Shown: in pieces, positions 23,365-33,990 of the stretch
Layout of the letters: every line of letters begins with the position of its first letter
How positions within the stretch are numbered: position 1 is the first letter of the stretch
Notes under the pieces: generated by a model
What the model saw: only the letters and a program-made list of their open reading frames with translations
Databases searched by the model: none
What the model was told of the DNA's origin: nothing
Program-made: the position numbers and the translations under genes
Source: Kitagawia praeruptora
Taxonomy: Eukaryota; Streptophyta; Magnoliopsida; Apiales; Apiaceae
Assembly: GCA_037693485.1 (NCBI GenBank)
Contig: CM075345.1
Location: 121,294,001-121,358,000, forward strand
DNA: 64,000 nt
Direction: 5' to 3'

Positions 23365-25844
23365 ACAAGTTTGGGTCCATGTGACTTAGAAACAGTTTTA
23401 TCATAAACAACATGCTTATTAACTTTCTTGGTGTTAGTCTTCTTGTCACTATTAGAAGTCTTAGAACCTGAGGTTTCAGACTTAGGTGACAGAGGTACCT
23501 TCCTAGCTTTAGGAGGACTTGAAGACTTTGACCTTGTGTAGTGTGTGTGAGAATTGTGACTGATACAACCATCAATGAATTTCCTTCTCAAATTGAAACA
23601 ACTAGTCATAACATTCATATTGCATGGCATACAGTCAAATTTATCACAAAATGGTGCATCTCTATGTCTTAGAGGCACAGAGCAATCATAGAAAGGTTTG
23701 GGCACACTACCAACAGGTTTCTTGCATGCATGAGTTAGATGATTGGTACTGAAACAGTTCTGACAAGTTTTCCTAGGGGCATTAGGCATATAAGCATAGT
23801 TGTTATCTTTGTTAATCCCTAACTTGCCATTTCTGTTCTGTTTCTTCTTAGTCACTTTCTTCTCTGATTCACTCTTCCCAACTGAAACAAACTTAACAAA
23901 CTTCTTAGGTCTTGACCTATCACCTACTAGCTCCTTGGCTTTTGACTTGACACTCTCACTCTTGGAGGATGCTTATTGTTCACTGGATTGTGCCTCATCC
24001 TCATCATTCAACATTTGCTTGATGAGTAAGGCATCCTCATCAATTTCAAATGTTGATTCTTTAAAAATTGGATTTTCAACCTTTTTCAAAATGTGAGGCA
24101 CTTCCTCATGAACAACCGTGTCATCTTCAATGATAGCATAGCCTTTTCTCTGTTTAAGAGTGCCATAGTCAAGTCCAATAGCAGCCTTGGGTTTTGCTTG
24201 AATTTTCTCACAGTAGGATTGCACTAGACCAGATGATTTCTTAAACGTTTTTAGTTTGAATTCATTTTCAGCTAATTCATCCTTAAGAGCCTTTTCCTCT
24301 TGGCTAGCACATAAAACCTTATTCTGCAAATATTCAACTTCGTTCTTAAGGTTTTCTACTTGCATAGCAGTTAGCTCAAGTTCCTCATTCTTTTTGATTA
24401 ACATTTCATTTCTAGTAGACAGTTTAGCTATCTCCTCATTAGCAGCAGTCATACTAGTATGAATATTAAACATCTCAACAGATAGTTATTCAATCATGCA
24501 TTTATACTCAGAAACAGACATGTCTATAGTAGTGAGAGATGGTACCTGAGAGTCTGATGGAGATGTGTCATCCTTGGAATTGGCCATCAAGGCATAGTTG
24601 CAAAATTCTTGTTCCTCTCCATCACTATCAGAATCATCCCAACACTTCCCTTCAGCTATGTAGGCCTTACCTTGTGTCTGCTTTCTCAGAAGGGCCTCAT
24701 ACTTAGCTTCAAGTTCCAAAAACTCTTTATCCTTCTTTTTAGGCTTCTTGCATTCACTGGCAAAATGCCCTAGGTCATTGCATCTATAACACCTTATAGA
24801 TGACCTATCCACATGGCTGGTTTTGAATTTACTCTTGTTTGGTTTCACAGGTGCCTTGCTTTTGTTGAATGAATGGCTTTGGGTTTTGGGTTTGAAGGGT
24901 TGGTTCCTCTTGAATCTGATGTTTGGAAATTTTCTGGCCATGAAAGCATATGAAGTGTTTTCCATTCCATCTAGCTCTTCAAGAGTATAGAACTCTTCTT
25001 CCTCATTCTCCTCAATAGATTCACTTACCTCAGCTTCAGTTTCTTCATCATCTACTATCTCCTCTATCCTTAGCTGGCTTGTAGATGCTTCTAGGTCTTG
25101 AATAGATTTATTGACAATCAAGGCACATGATGTGTTTATCATCCTGTCTTGGTTGGCTTGGATAGCCCTTTTCTGAAGCAACTCAAGCTCATGAGTTTTT
25201 AAAACCCCATAGAGCACATCATATGTAACTTTGTTCAAATCTCTTTCCCTTGGAGAAATGACCCTTTGCTCTAGATGATTTGGTGAAGATAGCAGAAACT
25301 TCATGTTCAACTCTTTGGTGCTGTAAACCTTGCCATTCATCAGCAACTCAGTAACTAGCTTGTGAAATCTCTCAAACATCTCAGTGATGCTTTCCTTGGG
25401 CTGTGCCATGAAAGCTTCATACTGTGTGACCAATATCTGTTTCTTGTTTTCCTTGACCTCATCAGTTCCTTCACATAACACCTCAATGTGATCCCACATT
25501 TCTTTGGCAGATGTGCATGATGCAATGTTTGCAAACATTGACATATCCATGGAATCAGTAATTAGCAACATTAGATGGCTATCAAGAGCAACCATCTCCT
25601 TTTCTGATTCTGTCCATTTGGATGGTTCCTTGGCCACATCAGATCTTGGAACAGTTATGGTTCCAACAGTCTTCTCAGGTATTTCTTGTTGTGGAACAAA
25701 GGGACCATTCTTGAGAATCTCAGGATATAAAGGATGAGAGGCTTTGATGAACAGCATCATTTTTATCTTCCAGAGGTTGTAATTTTCTTTGTCAAACTTA
25801 GGGACTTTCACCGTTCCTGTGGTCTTTGGTGTATTCGAACTCAT
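23343..25844 (-). pseudogene. gag of element B, two in-frame stops
   Basis: ATG at 25844-25842, 27 bases inside the primer site; a longer upstream frame would start in the LTR and is not used. One frame runs to 23343 with TAA stops at 24488-24486 and 23975-23973 and no frameshift. It carries the Copia gag domain, a CCHC knuckle near residues 350-366, an acidic segment, a coiled-coil stretch at 24470-24150 and a second CCHC knuckle near 23760. The last 22 bases overlap pol. Confidence 0.9.
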
Positions 25845-25870
25845 GATTGTTTTACTGTTTTTGAATAAAC

Positions 25871-25888
25871 AGCCTGCTCTGATACCAC
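25871..25888 (-). other. Primer binding site of element B
   Basis: TGGTATCAGAGCAGGCT on the minus strand, two bases inside the 5' LTR; exact match to the usual Met-tRNA primer site core. Confidence 0.88.
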
Positions 25889-25889
25889 T

Positions 25890-26670
25890 TGTTGAGTATT
25901 GAATACAGCAAAAGAATACAGAGGGGGGGGGGTGAATGGATTCTTGAACTTTTCTGGTTCTTGAATCTGTGTAGCAGAAATGTATCTGTGTGTGCAAATG
26001 TGTATGTGAGGATAAGAAATGACACAAGACACAATATCACTTTAATCTAATATATTATTAGATAAAGGTTGCTACAATCTGTGAATACAAATGATAGTAT
26101 TCTCAGCTTCATTTTTCTCAGAGAGATATGACTTACAATGTATGAAAAACTTGACTCCTCAAAAGTTAACAACTAAGGAAGTGAGGCTGTATCCTTATAG
26201 AACATGGATACAACCTACTTACTACAAAAAAGATAGCTGAACAAATTACTTTCTAGTCTGTCTATCCTTTTTGAGTAAGTGTCCAAACGGTTACAGATTT
26301 GACTTTGCAAAGCCTGTTCAGATCCACTTCTTTAGCCCTTTGTCTCTTCTATATCTCTCCAAGCTTCCTTGTAGGCTTTCCAGAGCACGTTACAGATTGT
26401 GGTCCATAAAGTGCATTGGCTTGTTGCAGGTTTCAGACTTGTACAATTTCTTCAGTATTTTGTCTCTAAGAATGTATTCGAGAAGTGACTAAGTGATTGA
26501 TTCGAGAACTAGGATTAGATAACTCTGAGTTCTCGAATACTCTATGATTTACATATCGAATCACTTCTCGAATAGTACTTTTCTCCAGGGTTCCTTGAGT
26601 TGTCGAATAGAACACTTAACTTGTCGAATCCCTGAGATATTGAATAGTTCATTCAGAATCCTTGAGATAT
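25890..26670 (-). repeat. 5' LTR of element B, inner part
   Basis: Matches 10173-10952. It stops at 26670 in GATAT, the target of element C, within a GAGATATCGAAT word. It contains an array of TCGAAT words at about 26478-26670. Confidence 0.92.
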
Positions 26671-27655
26671 TGTTAGGAATATGTTGTAGTTGATGATAAC
26701 TTAACATTCAAGCAAAATTGTATAAGTCAAGTTTTGTAACTGTCAACGGATAAGACCTTATAACTCTATTCGTTGACAGGTAGCTCATCAACGGATGAGG
26801 TTTTGTAGCATACTGCAATATCTCTATTTATCAGTTGATAGTGTTTTTATTCAGAGTCATGTTGACCATCAATGGATAGGCAGAATAGGGTAGCCAATTG
26901 TAAATAAGCTATGCTATGTAATTCTGTCTAAGTGAAAGTGTATCAACGGATAAGAACATGGCTCTATCAACGGATACAACTCAAATCTACTCGATCAACG
27001 GATACAGCTCAAACTACCATCAACGGATAATTGTGCACAACATCAACGGATAATCATTGTCACTTTATCCTATGCTAGCTGGGAATTAGCAGTTGATAAG
27101 GACAGGTTTGACTGACAGATCACATGGGTTGATAGTAGGTATAAAAAACAGTATGGCAGCCATACTTTGGAAACACAGAAGAAAGAAGCATTCCATTTAC
27201 ACAGTACATACAAGAAAGGTGCAGGGGACATATCTGTTCACAAGGACAACCTTTCGGCTACATGTGGATTTGGAGTGGAGTAGCAAGTCAACTTGAATTA
27301 GATTAATATTATCTTATTCCTGTAGCACTTGTAAACTTGGGATATATAACTAAGTGTAGCAACTCTTTAGAACGTAAGAAAACATACACATTTGCTTAGG
27401 ATTTCTTGAATATCTTTAGAAGCAAAGAGTTGTAAACACAGAAGCTGTGTACATTTGTATCACAGGGTTTTCTTCAAATAAAAGTCTCAGGTGGTACATT
27501 TAACCACCTGATTTTTTATGTGGTTGTGAACTATTTCTATTCAGCAATTATTTCTTTATAGATTTCTGTAGTTTTTATCAGAAATTTATAACTATCAAGA
27601 ATTGTATTCAACCCCCCCTTCTACAATTATACAAGTGTGTAATCTGGGAATAACA
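26671..27655 (+). repeat. 5' LTR of element C (985 bp)
   Basis: Starts TGTTAGGAAT, ends GGGAATAACA. Exact TCAACGGATA copies start at 26743, 26943, 26967, 26995, 27020 and 27043, with variants at about 26768, 26788 and 26868. The array is followed by a TATA box TATAAAAAA at 27140-27148. Confidence 0.95.
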
Positions 27656-27657
27656 AT

Positions 27658-27669
27658 TGGTATCAGAGC
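27658..27669 (+). other. Primer binding site of element C
   Basis: TGGTATCAGAGC two bases after the LTR; exact Met-tRNA primer site. Confidence 0.9.
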
Positions 27670-27714
27670 AAGCTTCTAATATATTTGAAGTTTAAAGATC
27701 AACACACTTCCAAC

Positions 27715-30122
27715 ATGTCTAAGAAGGATTATGGAGTGAAGATACCGGTTCTTGATAGGGAAAATTACTTTCACTGGAAAGTAAAATGCGTCTACATCTC
27801 ATGTCTATTGATGTAGGTTTTGTAGATTGCATTGAGAAAGGTCCTCATGTTCCAATGAAGGCTGCTTCAAGAGTTGGTCTTGTTGCAGATGCACCAGACA
27901 CGTACATCCCAAAACCTGTTTCTGAGTGGAGTACTGAGGATGTTGCAGAAGTTCACAAAGATAAAAAGACCATGAATATTCTGTTTAATGGTTTAGAAAC
28001 AGACATGGTTGACAATGTTATCAACTGTACTACCGCCAAGGAAGTATGGGACATTGTTCAAACCCTTTGTGAAGGTACAGAACAGGTAAGGGAAAACAAG
28101 ATGCAGCTACTGATCCAACAGTATGAGCACTTCCATTTCAAGAATGGAGAGACATTGAATGACACATTTAGTAGATTTCAAAAGCTACTGAATGGCTTGA
28201 AACTTTATGGAAGAATCTACCAAGTAAAAGATTCTAATCTCAAATTTCTGAGATCACTGCCCAAAGAGTGGAAGCCTATGACTATTTCTCTAAGAAACAC
28301 TCAAGAGTACAAGTCATTTACTCTTGAAAGGCTCTATGGAACTTTAAAGACATATGAACTAGAAATGGAGCAGGATGAAGAAATTGAGAAGGTCCAAAAG
28401 AAAAGTGGGTCAGTTGCACTTGTTGCCAACTTGGAGCAGAAGGAGGAGAAGAGGACTGAAGCTGCTAAATCTACACCAAACAGGGAGGTTTGTGAAGGTA
28501 GAGCGGAATCAAGCAAAAGAAAGGAAAAGGTGTATGAAGAAATGAGTGTCCTACAGCAGGATGAATTGGATGAGATAGATGAGCATTTAGCCTTTCTATC
28601 TAGGAGATTCTCTAAGCTAAAATTCAGAAGAAACTCTGGGGTGGCCAAGCCATTTAACAAGGATTTTTCTACAAGCAATTATGTGGATAAATCCAAAATT
28701 AAATGCTACAATTGTGGTATTGCTGGTCACATGATAAGTGAATGCAGGAAGCCTAGATCTGAGAACAAGGGAAAGCCAACTGAAACTGTTGACTACAAGA
28801 AGAAATATTTTGATCTTCTCAGACAGAAAGGAAAGGCATTCATGACCCAAGAGTATGACTGGGCTGCTGATGGAAATCATTCTGATGATGATGCTGAGTT
28901 TGTCAACCTTGCATTAATGGCTGATTCTGAGCAGGAAGCAAGTTCAGCTAGCAATCAGGTATATTCTACTAATCTCTCTGAGCTCACCAAAGAGGAATGC
29001 AATAGTGTTATAGATGAAATGTCTACTGAACTATATCACTTGAGTGTTACTCTTAAATCACTTACTAAAGAGAACAATAGGATTAAAGAAACTAATCAGT
29101 TCTTAAGTGATAGAAATGCAGTTCTAGAAGTTCAATTTCTAGAATTTGAGAAAATGAGAGTTGATTGCAATGATGCTAAAAATGAACTTGAAGCTGTGTT
29201 AAAAAGAGAATTGATCTTAAGAAACCAGCTTGAAAAGGAACAAGGGATAATTGCTAAATTTCAAAGTTGTAGGAATGTTTCTTAAAACATAATAGAAGTC
29301 CAGGGAATAGAATCATTTGTGAGGGATACCTGGACTCAGAAGAAAAAGGAGCTAGAACCTTGCCTTGAGGATCTAGAGACTATTTGTGAATCAACGGATA
29401 GTGATCATCCGTTGACAGATGAACCATCAACGGATGAGAGGTATCCGTCGACTAACAAAAAGTCTGTTAGTAAGAAGGAACTCAAGAAACTGAATAATCA
29501 GTATGGTCCAGTAGCCAAGAACTTTGTTTTTGGTGAAAGTAGCCAAGCCAAATCAAGTGAGAAGGCTAAGGCAGGTGATTTACTTAACAAAAAGGCTGTT
29601 GGTAAATCAGTTAATGAAAAGGTAGAGACTGAGGGTAAAAAGAAAAAGAACAGAAATGGTAAGATAGGCATTAACAAGAAAAACAATTATTCTCCTGACA
29701 AGTTTGCTCCTAGGAAAACTTGTGGTAATTGCAATAGTGTCAATCACCTATCTTCTAATTGCAAGTTTGTTAAAAGGACTCCTGTTCATGTACCTCAATC
29801 TATGCCAAGTATGCCTGCAATGCCTGTTATGCCTGGTTTGTATCAGAATGCTAGTTTTTCAAATCCATATGTGAACATGTCATATGTGCCTAATCCTTAT
29901 TTTCAATCTGTGAATATGCCACAAATGTCATGGAGCATTCCTAGCATGGATAATATGTATGCCAATTTTTCACAAATGCATGCATCAAATATTTATGCAA
30001 ATGAGCATCTGTCAAAACCTATCACTCAATCATCTACACCCAAAGTGAAGATTGCTAAGAGTGTAAAACCAAAGGCTAACAAGAAAGGACCCAAGGAAAC
30101 TTGGGTACCAAAATCAACTTGA
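27715..30122 (+). pseudogene. gag of element C, one frameshift and one stop
   Basis: ATG at 27715. A one-base loss in an A run near 27783 shifts the frame after 23 codons; from 27786 it is open to a TAA at 29283-29285 and then again in the same frame to 30122. It has the Copia gag domain, a CCHC knuckle at about 28704-28745, a coiled coil at 28990-29280 and a second CCHC knuckle at about 29719-29760. Between 29391 and 29451 the TCAACGGATA word is translated four times in alternating orientation as Ser-Thr-Asp or Pro-Leu-Thr. The last 22 bases overlap pol. Confidence 0.9.
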
Positions 30123-33100
30123 TTTGTATTTTGGATTGTATGCAGGGAAATAAGAGGAATCTATGGTACCTAGACAGTGGATGTTCTAGGCATATGACAG
30201 GAGATTCAACCCTGCTCACAGAGTTCAAGGAGGAAGCTCGCCCTAGAATTACCTTTGGAGATGACAGCAAAGGATATACTAAGGGATATGGCTTGATTAC
30301 AAAGGACAATGTCATCATTGAAGAAGTGGCTTTAGTTGAAGGTTTGAAGCACAATTTGCTGAGTGTCAGTCAGATTTGTGACAAAGACTATGAAGTAAAG
30401 TTCACTAAAGAAGCATGTGTTGTTTCTACCAAGGAAAACAACAATGTGGTTCTGACAGGCTTTAGAAAAGGAAATGTTTACATAGCTGATTTCAACTCAG
30501 TATGCTCAGAATCCATTACTTGTCTCTTCAGCAAAGTAAGCAAGGATGAGAGTTGGTTATGGCATAAAAAGCTGTCTCATTTGAATTTTAAAGTAATGAA
30601 TGATTTGGTAAGAAAGGATCTTGCTAGAGGAATCCCTCAATTGGAGTTCATCAAAGATGAACTGTGTGATGCCTGCCAATTAGGGAAGCAAAAGAAATCA
30701 TCCTTCAAGAGCAAGACAGAGTCATCCATTGTTAAGCCTCTTCAATTGCTGCATATGGACTTATTTGGTCCAGTAAATGTCATGTCTATTTCAAAGAAGA
30801 AATACTGCCTGGTGATTGTGGATGATTTTTCTAAGTTTTTATGGACCTTCTTTCTGCACTCCAAAGATTGTGCAAGTGAAATCATCATCAATCATCTCAG
30901 ACTAGTAAATAATGGTTCTGAAGTAAAAGTACAAAGAATCAGGAGTGACAATGGCACTGAATTCAAAAATTCCACAATGAAGATTTTCTGTGAAGAGAAT
31001 GGAATTGTCCATGAGTTTTCTGCTGCTAGAACACCTCAACAAAATGGGGTTGTTGAAAGGAAAAACAGAACTCTCATTGAAGCAGCTAGAACAATGTTAA
31101 GTGAATCAAGATTGCCAACATATTTCTGGGCTGAAGCTGTCAGCACTGCCTGCTTCACTCAGAATATTTCCTTGATCAATCAAGCTAGAGGAATGACTCC
31201 TTATCAGTTATTTACCAACAAGAAACCAACGTTAGCTTTTCTTCATGTCTTTGGATGTAATTGTTTTGTGCTAAGAAATCATGGAGATAACTTGGGCAAA
31301 TTTGAAGCAAAGGCAGATGAAGTTATCTTTGTTGGATATGCAGCAGGGAAAGCCTATAGAGTCTACAATCTAAGAACCAACATTGTTATGGAATCTGTAC
31401 ATGTTGTGTTTGATGATCAAAAGATTCTAGGTCTAAATGATGAAGGCTTCCATGAAAAGTTGAGATTTGAAAATGAGGTAGAAGGAAGAATGTACATTGA
31501 TGATGACGAGGAAAATGAAGATCATGACCTTGGAAATTCACCCAGAGTTGTTGGTCCAACTAGAAGTGATGCTAACACTGGAAATGAAGCATCCGTTGAT
31601 AGTCATACTAGATCATCAGATGCATCCGTTGACAGGCATTCTCATGTATCCGTCGACAGGCAAAATGGAGCATCCGTTGATAGACAAAATGATGCATCTG
31701 TTGACAGTCAACTTCATAACTCCTCAAGGACAACAAACTCAGGGGGAGTTTCTCAAAGTCAAAACTCAATGGTCAATCAACAAGATCATGCTCACATAGA
31801 TGAAGCAACCTCATCTAGATCAAACCTTCCACCATCAAGAAAATGGACCAGAGATCATCCTTTTGAGTTAATCATTGGTGACTCAAACTCAAGAGTCCAA
31901 ACTAGGAGGGCCACACAAGAAGAATGCCTATACAGTAGTTTCCTGTCTCAAGATGAACCTAAGAAAGTGGAGGATGCCCTTCTAGATCCAGATTGGGTCT
32001 TAGCAATGCAAGAAGAGCTAAACCAATTTGAGAGAAATAAAGTATGGAAGCTTGTGCCCAAACCTGATGATAGAGGTATCATAGGTACCAAATGGGTTCT
32101 CAAGAATAAGACTGATGAAAATGGCATAATTGTGAGGAATAAAGCTAGATTAGTGGCAAAGGGCTATTCTCAAGAAGAAGGAATAGATTTTGATGAAACT
32201 TTTGCTCCAGTGGCAAGACTTGAGGCCATCAGAATTTTCCTAGCCTATGCAGCACATGCCAACTTCAAAGTCTATCAGATGGATGTTAAAAGTGCCTTTC
32301 TAAATGGGGAACTGGAAGAAGAGGTATATGTCCATCAACCTCCTGGCTTTGAAGATCCAGAATTTCCAGATTACGTATATCTTCTCTTGAAAGCACTTTA
32401 TGGTTTGAAGCAAGCACCAAGAGCCTGGTATGACACTTTATCTCAATTTCTTTTGGAGAATCACTTCACTAGAGGTACAGTAGATAAAACTCTATTTCAT
32501 AGAAATGTCAATGGTTCTTCAATACTTGTTCAAATCTATGTAGATGATATTATTTTTGGGTCTACAGATGAGAAGCTTTACAAAAGGTTTGCCAAACTTA
32601 TGCAAAGTAGGTATAAAATGAGCATGATGGGTGAATTAACTTACTTTCTTGGTTTACAAGTAAAGCAAGTTAATGAGGGAATTTTCATAAGTCAAACAAA
32701 ATATATTTATGATCTCTTAAAGAAATTTGACTTAATGGATTGTGCCTCTGCAAAAACACCTATGGCCACTGCAACTAAGCTTGAGCTGAATACTAAGGAA
32801 AAATCTGTGGACATCTCAAGCTATAGAGGCATGGTAGGCTCACTTCTATATCTAACAGCTAGTAGACCTGATATAATGTTTTCCACATGTCTTTGTGCTA
32901 GATTTCAAGCTGACCCTAGAGAGTCTCACTTGATTGCTATTAAGAGAATTTTCAGGTATCTCAAGGGAACACCAAACCTTGGCATTTGGTACCCAAGAGA
33001 TTCTGGCTTTGATCTAATTGGCTATTCAGATGCAGACTATGCAGGTTGCAGAATTGATAGGAAAAGTACTACAGGCTCCTGTCAATTTCTAGGGAACAGG

Positions 33101-33481
33101 CTTGTGTCATGGTTCAGTAAGAAATAGAACTCAGTCTCCACTTCTACAGCTGAAGCTGAGTACATTGCAGCTGGAAGTTGTTGTGCACAGATTCTTTGGA
33201 TGAAAAATCAACTTATTGACTTTGGTCTAAAAGTTGAGAAGATTCCAATTTTCTGTGACAACACTAGTGCTATTGCCATCACAGAGAATCCAGTGCAACA
33301 TTCGAGAACCAAGCATATTGACATCAAATACCACTTCATTAGAGAGCATGTGATGAATGGTACGGTAGAAATGCACTTTGTGCCAAGTGAAATGCAGCTT
33401 GCAGATATCTTCACCAAGCCTCTTGATGAATCTTCATTCACAAGGTTGGTAGGTGAACTAGGTATGCTTAATTTTTCATAA
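30101..33481 (+). pseudogene. pol of element C, nearly intact, one TAG
   Basis: Opens in the -1 frame relative to gag. Order with residues counted from 30101: protease Asp-Ser-Gly-Cys-Ser (Asp25); pre-integrase His/Cys region about 150-200; integrase triad Asp220, Asp283, Glu319 (35 residues between the last two); hinge about 445-590; RT with Tyr813-Val-Asp-Asp; RNase H Tyr-Ser-Asp-Ala-Asp near 975. The only lesion is a TAG at 33125-33127 in RNase H where the other copies have Gln, after which the same frame continues to 33481. The hinge at 31588-31705 has five copies of the ATCCGTTGA word, giving repeats of Ala-Ser-Val-Asp. Confidence 0.93.
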
Positions 33482-33990
33482 TTCCTAGTGGTATCTAATC
33501 ATACTGTATTGCAGCTAGTAATGTGTTTTGATCTACTTGAGAATTAAAAACTCTCAGAATAACTCTTAGCAGAAATTTTGTTTAAGGCAAAATTTGCTTA
33601 TCAACGGATATCCTTTTATCCGTTGGTAGTATAAACACATTACTAGATTTTCGTATGTCAACGGATAACAGGTTGTCCACGTCATCGATGGATAAACTGT
33701 TTTCTCAACCGTCCAATCTTTATCCGTTGATATACATATTTCTCTTTATAGCCGTTGGTAAACGTGTATAATTAGTCATGGCTGTACTTCTTTTCTTTTC
33801 ATTTATTATCTGACAGTTACTTTTGTCCAATGGGGTAATTACTTTTAATTATTTCATTTTTAATTCTTGGAAAATATAAAAGGCTGTTTTGTGCCCTCAC
33901 ATCTCACCTTTATTCATTTTCAAGAATCTCATTAGTTAACTGCATCTTCTTCACTAAATCTCTCTCTGCAACAAAAGTTCAAACACTTCA
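33482..33990 (+). other. pol to env-like spacer of element C
   Basis: Non-coding. It begins with a cluster of the element's word in both orientations: TCAACGGATA at 33601 and 33658, TATCCGTTG at 33617 and 33721, plus variants. It ends with a TATA box and a leader before the env-like ATG. Confidence 0.75.
33875..33882 (+). promoter_or_regulatory. TATA box before the env-like ORF of element C
   Basis: TATAAAAG, 109 bases before the ATG at 33991. The intervening leader is rich in C and T, as in plant 5' UTRs. No in-frame connection to pol exists, so a separate transcript is plausible. Confidence 0.5.

Noticed and set aside
25921..25930. G run as a G-quadruplex
   Set aside because: A single G run near the LTR end of B, variable in length between copies; no set of four runs.
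26943..27052. CRISPR-like array of TCAACGGATA repeats
   Set aside because: Repeats are only 10 bases, spacing is irregular, orientation is mixed and copies occur in coding sequence of a plant retroelement.
30107..30148. Short intron between gag and pol of element C
   Set aside because: A GT...AG pair can be drawn but the span is about 41 bases, shorter than normal plant introns; splicing from a more distant donor is kept as an option in the findings.
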